Shown here in pieces: positions 4,072 through 9,362 of a stretch of DNA of 9,362 bases. Every line of letters begins with the position of its first letter. Position 1 is the first letter of the stretch. The notes below the pieces were generated by a model. The model saw only the letters and a program-made list of their open reading frames with translations. It was not told the DNA's origin and searched no databases. A program made the position numbers and the translations under genes. Location of the stretch: positions 1 through 9,362 of the forward strand of contig JAIRTF010000164.1 in the NCBI GenBank assembly GCA_031255075.1, given 5' to 3'. This DNA is from Bifidobacteriaceae bacterium. GTDB taxonomy: Bacteria > Actinomycetota > Actinomycetes > Actinomycetales > WQXJ01.

Positions 4072-7000
4072 TCAGCCTTGGTAGTCGTCAAACCGAAGGT
4101 CACCTAGGTCCTCCAACAGCGCCATCGGTTCAACGCCGATTGGGGGATAGTCAATCTCTTGATAACCGTAGGCCGGGTACAACTCGGCTTTGGCTTCCTC
4201 GGTGGGTTCAACAACCACGTGGCGGTAGCGTGGCAGGCCGGTGCCGGCCGGGATCAGCTTGCCAATGATGACGTTCTCTTTCAGGCCCATCAACTGGTCC
4301 AGCCGGCCGGAGATGGCCGCCTCGGTCAGTACCCGGGTGGTCTCCTGGAACGATGCCGCAGACAGCCACGAGTCCGAAGCCAAAGACGCCTTGGTGATCC
4401 CCATCAGCTCGGGCCGCCCTTGGGCGCCCTTGCCGCCTTCAGCCAGGACTCGGCGGTTCTCATCTTCAAACCGGTCACGAGCCACCAGCTCACCTGGCAA
4501 CAAGGTGGTGTCATTCGGTTCCAGCACGGTGACCCGGCGCAGCATTTGCCGCACAATGATCTCGATGTGCTTGTCGTGAATATCCACACCCTGTGAGCGG
4601 TAAACCGCCTGCACCTCATGGACCAGGTGTTCCTGGGCGCGGCGAGCGCCTTGAACGCGCAGCACCTTCTTCGGGTCGATGGCGCCCTGGGTCAGCGGTT
4701 CGCCAACCTCCACCCGGCCGCCGTCTTCAACCTTCAACCGCTGGCGCTTGGACACCGGGTAGATCTTCTCTTCGGAGCCGTCATCCGGGATGATCACAAT
4801 CCGCCGGAGGCGTTCCGAATCGTCAATCTTGACCTTGCCGGAAGCTTCGGCGATTGGCGCTTCACCCTTCGGGGTGCGGGCCTCGAACAACTCCTGAACA
4901 CGGGGCAAACCCTGGGTGATGTCGTCAGCAGCCGCCACACCACCGGTGTGGAAGGTACGCATTGTCAGCTGGGTGCCCGGTTCGCCAATCGACTGAGCGG
5001 CAATAATGCCGACCGCTTCGCCAATGTCAACCAGTTTGCCGGTCGCCAAAGAGCGGCCATAGCATTTGGCACAGGTGCCAACCCGCGATTCGCAGGTCAG
5101 CACAGAGCGGACCTTGACCTCGCTGATGCCGGCCGCCAGCAGGCGGTCAATCATGACGTCGCCGGCATCCTGCCCGGCCGCGGCCAACACATTGCCGTCC
5201 GCGTCTTCGACATCGGACGCCAGGGTCCGGGCAAACACGGAGGTTTCCACCTTGGGGTGGATCCGGGCTTCACCATCTGGGCCAACTTCGGAGATCGGCA
5301 AAGTCAGGCCGCGTTCGGTGCCGCAGTCTTCCTCACGCACAATCACGTCCTGGGACACGTCAACCAAACGCCGGGTCAGATAGCCAGAGTCCGCGGTCCG
5401 CAGAGCCGTGTCGGCCAAGCCTTTACGAGCGCCGTGGGTGGCGATGAAGTACTCCACCACTGAAAGGCCTTCGCGATAGTTGGACTTGATAGGCCGCGGG
5501 ATGATCTCACCCTTCGGGTCTGCCACCAGGCCGCGCATACCGGCGATCTGCCGGACCTGCATCCAGTTGCCGCGCGCCCCAGAAGAAACCATCCGGTAGA
5601 CGGTGTTCCGCTCCGGGAAGTTCTCACGCATGGCCTTGTCCACCTCATCGGTGGCTTTGGTCCAAATCTCGATCAGTTCGTGGCGGCGTTCCTCGTCGGT
5701 GATCAGACCGTCTTCGTACTGTTCCTGAACAGCGGCGGCCTTGGCCTCATAGGCGTTGAGGATTTCCGGCTTGGAGGCCGGAGCCACCACATCGGAGAAG
5801 GAGATAGTCACGCCAGACCGGGTGGCCCAGTGGAAGCCGGCTTCCTTGAGCGCGTCCAGCGAGGCGGCCACTTCCACCTTGGGGTACTTCTCCGCCAGGT
5901 CGTTGACAATGGCGGACAGAGCGGTCTTGTCAACCATCCGGTCAATGAACGGGTAGTCCACCGGCAGGGCGTCGTTGAACAGAGCCCGTCCCAGGGTGGT
6001 TTCCAGATCGACTTGGTCGCCTTCCTGCCAACCTTCGGGAGCCTCTTCCGGTACCCAGTCGTTCATGCGGATGGTGACTTTGGCGCCCAACTCCAGCTCA
6101 CCGGCATCGTGCGCCATAATCGCTTCGGCTGTGGAAGAGAACTTCCGGCCTTCGCCCTTAGCCCCTTCTACGGCTGTGGTCAGGTGGTTGATGCCGATGA
6201 TCATGTCCTGAGTCGGAATGGTCACCGGGCGCCCATCAGACGGCTTCAGAATGTTGTTGGAGGACAGCATCAGAATGCGCGCCTCGGCCTGAGCCTCAGC
6301 TGACAGGGGCAGGTGAACGGCCATCTGGTCGCCATCGAAGTCAGCGTTGAAAGCGCCGCAGACCAGCGGGTGGAGGTGAATGGCTTTGCCTTCCACCAGT
6401 TGGGGCTCAAACGCCTGAATACCCAAACGGTGCAGCGTGGGAGCGCGGTTCAACAGCACTGGGTGTTCGGTGATGACTTCCTCCAGCACGTCCCACACCA
6501 CAGATTCTTGGCGTTCGACCATCTTCTTGGCGTTCTTGATGTTCTGCGAATGGCTCAACTCCACCAGACGCTTCATCACAAACGGCTTGAACAGCTCCAG
6601 AGCCATGGCCTTCGGCAGACCGCACTGGTGCAGCTTCAAGGTAGGGCCAACCACAATCACCGACCGGCCCGAATAGTCCACGCGCTTACCCAGCAAGTTC
6701 TGCCGGAACCGGCCCTGCTTGCCTTTCAGCATGTCGCTGATGGACTTCAGCGGCCGGTTGCCCGGGCCAGTCACCGGCCGGCCACGGCGGCCGTTGTCAA
6801 ACAGCGAATCGACAGCCTCTTGGAGCATCCGCTTTTCGTTGTTGACAATGATCTCCGGGGCGCCCAGGTCCAGCAGGCGCTTGAGCCGGTTGTTCCGGTT
6901 GATGACCCGCCGGTACAGATCGTTGAGGTCCGATGTCGCGAACCGCCCGCCGTCCAACTGCACCATTGGGCGCAGGTCAGGTGGGATAACCGGGATGCAG

Positions 7001-7944
7001 TTCAACACCATGGCCTCCGGCCGGTTGTCGGTCTGGAGGAAGGCGTTGACCACCCTCAGACGCTTCAGCGCCCGGATGCGCCGCTGGCCTTTGCCGTTCT
7101 TGATGACATCCCGCAGGGTTTCAGACTCAGCTTCCAGGTCAAAGGTTTCCAACCGCCGCTGAATGGCGGCGGCGCCCATGGAGCCCTTGAAGTAGTTGCC
7201 GAAGCGTTCCTGCATGCCCCGGTAGAGCAGTTCATCGCCTTCCAGGTCAGAGACCTTCAGGGTCTTGAACCGGTCCCAGATGGCGTCCAGCCGCTCCAGG
7301 TCCTTCTCCGAACGGCGGCGAATGGCGCTCATTTCGCGGGTGGCTGAGTCCCTCAGCCGGCGCTTGGCGTCAGCTTTGGCACCGGCTGCTTCCAGCGCGG
7401 CCATGTCTGCTTCCAGGCGCTGAGCGCGGTTCTCAATCTCCACGTCCCGGTCGGTGGACAGCTTCTTCTTCTCCACCTCGATCTGGGCGGCCAGGGATTC
7501 GAAATCATCGTGGCGGCCCTGTTCGTCCACATCGGTGATCATGTAGGCGGCAAAGTAGATGACCTTCTCCAGGTCTTTTGGCGCCAAGTCCAGCAGATAG
7601 CCAAGCCGTGAGGGCACGCCCTTGAAGTACCAGATGTGAGTCACGGGCGCGGCCAACTCGATGTGGCCCATCCGCTCGCGGCGCACCTTGGACCGGGTCA
7701 CCTCCACGCCGCAGCGTTCGCAGATGATGCCCTTGAACCGGACCCGCTTGTACTTGCCGCAGGAGCATTCCCAGTCCCGGGTGGGGCCGAAGATCTTCTC
7801 GCAGAACAGGCCTTCCTTCTCCGGCTTGAGCGTGCGGTAGTTAATGGTCTCTGGTTTCTTGACTTCGCCATGGGACCAGCTGCGGACCTCATCCGCGGTG
7901 GCCAAACCAATCTTGATTCCGTCGAAGATGTTGACGTCCAGCAA
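4072..7944 (-). CDS. rpoC: DNA-directed RNA polymerase subunit beta'
   Basis: This is the complete 1290-residue beta' subunit, which holds the catalytic magnesium and, with beta, forms the active-site cleft and clamp of RNA polymerase. Visible in order: zinc site 1 with C60, C62, C75 and C78; a charged, probably coiled-coil insert at about 145-225, as in other actinobacteria; the Mg-binding loop NADFDGD (533-539, aspartates 535, 537, 539); the bridge-helix region around GARKGLADTALRTADSGYLT (838-857); zinc site 2 with C874, C951, C958 and C961; and trigger-loop residues MRTFHTGG (995-1002). The start is TTG (7944-7942), giving the canonical N-terminus LDVNIFD, with AGGA (7954-7951) 6 nt ahead. 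It lies 116 nt behind rpoB and is followed by a predicted terminator. All catalytic residues are present and I see no frameshift. Confidence 0.99.
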   Translation of the reverse strand: MLDVNIFDGIKIGLATADEVRSWSHGEVKKPETINYRTLKPEKEGLFCEKIFGPTRDWECSCGKYKRVRFKGIICERCGVEVTRSKVRRERMGHIELAAPVTHIWYFKGVPSRLGYLLDLAPKDLEKVIYFAAYMITDVDEQGRHDDFESLAAQIEVEKKKLSTDRDVEIENRAQRLEADMAALEAAGAKADAKRRLRDSATREMSAIRRRSEKDLERLDAIWDRFKTLKVSDLEGDELLYRGMQERFGNYFKGSMGAAAIQRRLETFDLEAESETLRDVIKNGKGQRRIRALKRLRVVNAFLQTDNRPEAMVLNCIPVIPPDLRPMVQLDGGRFATSDLNDLYRRVINRNNRLKRLLDLGAPEIIVNNEKRMLQEAVDSLFDNGRRGRPVTGPGNRPLKSISDMLKGKQGRFRQNLLGKRVDYSGRSVIVVGPTLKLHQCGLPKAMALELFKPFVMKRLVELSHSQNIKNAKKMVERQESVVWDVLEEVITEHPVLLNRAPTLHRLGIQAFEPQLVEGKAIHLHPLVCGAFNADFDGDQMAVHLPLSAEAQAEARILMLSSNNILKPSDGRPVTIPTQDMIIGINHLTTAVEGAKGEGRKFSSTAEAIMAHDAGELELGAKVTIRMNDWVPEEAPEGWQEGDQVDLETTLGRALFNDALPVDYPFIDRMVDKTALSAIVNDLAEKYPKVEVAASLDALKEAGFHWATRSGVTISFSDVVAPASKPEILNAYEAKAAAVQEQYEDGLITDEERRHELIEIWTKATDEVDKAMRENFPERNTVYRMVSSGARGNWMQVRQIAGMRGLVADPKGEIIPRPIKSNYREGLSVVEYFIATHGARKGLADTALRTADSGYLTRRLVDVSQDVIVREEDCGTERGLTLPISEVGPDGEARIHPKVETSVFARTLASDVEDADGNVLAAAGQDAGDVMIDRLLAAGISEVKVRSVLTCESRVGTCAKCYGRSLATGKLVDIGEAVGIIAAQSIGEPGTQLTMRTFHTGGVAAADDITQGLPRVQELFEARTPKGEAPIAEASGKVKIDDSERLRRIVIIPDDGSEEKIYPVSKRQRLKVEDGGRVEVGEPLTQGAIDPKKVLRVQGARRAQEHLVHEVQAVYRSQGVDIHDKHIEIIVRQMLRRVTVLEPNDTTLLPGELVARDRFEDENRRVLAEGGKGAQGRPELMGITKASLASDSWLSAASFQETTRVLTEAAISGRLDQLMGLKENVIIGKLIPAGTGLPRYRHVVVEPTEEAKAELYPAYGYQEIDYPPIGVEPMALLEDLGDLRFDDYQG

Positions 7945-7962
7945 GTCAGTTCCTGCTTCCTT
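7945..7962 (-). promoter_or_regulatory. rpoC ribosome-binding site supporting a TTG start
   Basis: Two purine-rich elements, AAGGAAG (7962-7956) and AGGA (7954-7951), precede the TTG at 7944-7942; the nearer one has a 6-nt spacer. No ATG or GTG lies in frame nearby that keeps the conserved LDVN N-terminus, so TTG is the likely initiator. Confidence 0.75.
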
Positions 7963-8006
7963 GGGCTAGATAGATTCTCAAAGTTTGCCTGCTTGGTGCT
8001 GGCTCC

Positions 8007-8044
8007 CAGCCGGCGGCGCGGGTCTCGCCCGGTCGCGCCGGCTG
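8007..8044 (-). promoter_or_regulatory. Stem-loop in the rpoB-rpoC spacer
   Basis: CAGCCGGCG (8044-8036) pairs perfectly with CGCCGGCTG (8015-8007), and the enclosed 20 nt can form a smaller CGGG/CCCG hairpin. No U-tract follows, so full termination between the two subunit genes is unlikely. A 5-bp alternative stem, GCTGG-GAG-CCAGC, just downstream would compete for the 3' arm. RNA processing, stability control or attenuation is possible. Confidence 0.5.
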
Positions 8045-8060
8045 AGGGGCAGCCAATTCC

Positions 8061-9362
8061 CTATATCTCATCCACAGATGAGGCGTCTGGCCGCCTGGCC
8101 AGGTCAATTCCGAGTTCTTCAGCAGCCCGGTAGACCTCGTCATCGGCATCGCGCATCTCAATCACGGTGCCGTCAGCGGACATCACGTCCACGTTCAGGC
8201 AGAGCGACTTCATCTCTTGCATCAGCACCCGGAAGGATTCGGGGATGCCTGGGTCTTGCATGTTCTCGCCCTTGACAATGGACTCGTACACCTTGACCCG
8301 GCCAACCACGTCGTCCGACTTGATGGTCAACAACTCTTGGAGAGCGTGCGCGGCGCCATAGGCTTCCAGCGCCCACACTTCCATCTCACCGAACCGCTGG
8401 CCGCCGAATTGCGCCTTGCCGCCCAACGGCTGCTGGGTGATCATCGAGTAAGGACCAGTCGACCGGGCGTGAATCTTGTCATCCACCAGGTGGTGAAGCT
8501 TCAAGATGTACATCTCGCCAACGGCCACCGGCTCCGGGAACGGTTCACCGGAACGGCCATCAAACAATCGCGCCTTGCCGCTTTGATCCACCAGACGTTG
8601 GCCATCCCGGTTGGGGATGGTGCAACCGAGCAGACCGGTCAGTTCCTCTTCGCGCACACCGTCAAAGACCGGCGTGGCAATCGGCTGGCCTGGCTTGCCG
8701 TTGAGCACATTCTTGCTCAGGCCTTTGGCCCACTTGGCTGAGGTGTCCTCAACCTTCCAGCCTTGGGTGGCGATCCAGCCCATGTGCAGTTCCAGCACCT
8801 GGCCAACGTTCATACGGCCAGGCACACCCAACGGGTTCAGAATCACATCGACCGGAGTGCCGTCTTCCAGGAACGGCATGTCCTCAACCGGCAGGATCTT
8901 GGAGATCACGCCCTTGTTGCCGTGCCGGCCGGCCAGCTTGTCACCATCGGTGATCTTGCGGCGTTGGGCAATATGCACGCGGACAACCTGGTTGACCCCT
9001 GGGGACAGCTCGTCGCCATCGTCCTTGGAGAACTCGCGGACACCAATCACGGTCCCGGACTCACCGTGCGGCACCTTCAATGAGGTGTCGCGAACCTCTT
9101 TGACCTTCTCACCGAAAATGGCGCGCAGCAGCCGCTCCTCCGGGGTCAGCTCCGTTTCGCCCTTGGGGGTGACCTTGCCCACCAGGACATCGCCGGCTTG
9201 GACTTCAGCGCCGATCCGAATGATGCCGCGTTCGTCCAGGTCCGCCAGGGATTCCTCAGTGGTGTTGGGGATGTCCCGGGTGATTTCCTCATCACCCAGC
9301 TTGGTGTTGCGGGCGTCTACCTCGTGTTCCTCGATGTGGATGGAGCTGAGCACGTCATCTTG
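8061..9362 (-). CDS. rpoB: RNA polymerase subunit beta, C-terminal part (cut by window edge)
   Basis: The last 433 residues of the beta subunit, which with beta' forms the catalytic core and the rifampicin pocket (that pocket lies outside the window). The frame is open to the right edge. Fragment landmarks are EEHEVDARNT (11-20), KVTPKGETELTPEERLLRAI (63-82), the active-site-proximal lysine region GDKLAGRHGNKG (140-151), DMPFLEDGTPVDVILNP (161-177), and the C-terminal clamp sequence GGKAQFGGQRFGEMEVWALE (314-333). The protein ends in an acidic tail (SSVDEI) at TAG 8063-8061. The sequence closely follows other actinobacterial beta subunits with no visible break. rpoC follows after 116 nt, so the two subunits are almost certainly co-transcribed. 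Confidence 0.99.
   Translation of the reverse strand, partial: QDDVLSSIHIEEHEVDARNTKLGDEEITRDIPNTTEESLADLDERGIIRIGAEVQAGDVLVGKVTPKGETELTPEERLLRAIFGEKVKEVRDTSLKVPHGESGTVIGVREFSKDDGDELSPGVNQVVRVHIAQRRKITDGDKLAGRHGNKGVISKILPVEDMPFLEDGTPVDVILNPLGVPGRMNVGQVLELHMGWIATQGWKVEDTSAKWAKGLSKNVLNGKPGQPIATPVFDGVREEELTGLLGCTIPNRDGQRLVDQSGKARLFDGRSGEPFPEPVAVGEMYILKLHHLVDDKIHARSTGPYSMITQQPLGGKAQFGGQRFGEMEVWALEAYGAAHALQELLTIKSDDVVGRVKVYESIVKGENMQDPGIPESFRVLMQEMKSLCLNVDVMSADGTVIEMRDADDEVYRAAEELGIDLARRPDASSVDEI

Noticed and set aside
3643..4268. Two plus-strand open frames across the non-coding region (3643-3987 and 3789-4268)
   Set aside because: Neither resembles a known protein. The second runs across the rpoC terminator and into rpoC antisense, and neither has a convincing Shine-Dalgarno.
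6313..7347. A 344-codon open frame on the plus strand opposite rpoC, with similar long ones at 4618-5463 and 5680-6303
   Set aside because: They are antisense shadows of the high-GC rpoC gene, lack family-like motifs, and show low-complexity composition rich in His, Gln and Val.
1..9362. Mobile elements, CRISPR arrays, tRNA or rRNA genes, prophage or defence genes
   Set aside because: I found no transposase-like protein, no regularly spaced repeats, no cloverleaf-like or rRNA sequence, and all coding sequence is explained by housekeeping genes plus the PAS protein.

Overview
The window carries the rpoBC-str region of an actinobacterium (Actinomycetota), read entirely on the minus strand. Support for this is the family resemblance of all the housekeeping proteins, roughly 60% GC judged by eye, a beta' subunit of 1290 residues with a charged helical insertion after the N-terminal zinc site (a known actinobacterial lineage insert), and frequent non-AUG starts. 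I cannot name the genus from sequence alone.

In transcription order, from right to left, the layout is: the C-terminal 433 residues of rpoB (8061-9362, cut by the window edge); a 116-nt spacer with a strong stem-loop; complete rpoC (4072-7944, TTG start); a terminator-like hairpin (4009-4047) inside a 564-nt non-coding stretch that also holds a perfect CRP/GlxR-type palindrome (3864-3879); a 550-aa soluble PAS-domain protein with an Aer-like sensor and a proline-rich tail (1855-3507); tandem hairpins (1794-1835) followed at once by a good sigma-A-type promoter (1749-1778); a structured leader; rpsL (1283-1657) overlapping rpsG (813-1283) by one base; a 229-nt spacer with hairpins; and the first 194 residues of fusA (1-583, cut by the left edge).

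rpoB and rpoC make the two large RNA polymerase subunits. rpsL, rpsG and fusA make ribosomal proteins S12 and S7 and elongation factor G. The two sets are separated here by a single sensor-like gene that appears to be its own transcription unit, with its own long upstream region and a hairpin behind it.

The points most worth a second look are the naturally encoded arginine at S12 position 88 (the classical K88R streptomycin-resistance site), the Aer-type PAS protein that lacks any recognisable chemotaxis signalling domain and has glycine in place of the aspartate of the RHPDMP motif, the CRP-like operator upstream of it, and several structured leaders and spacers. I found no mobile elements, CRISPR arrays, tRNA or rRNA genes.
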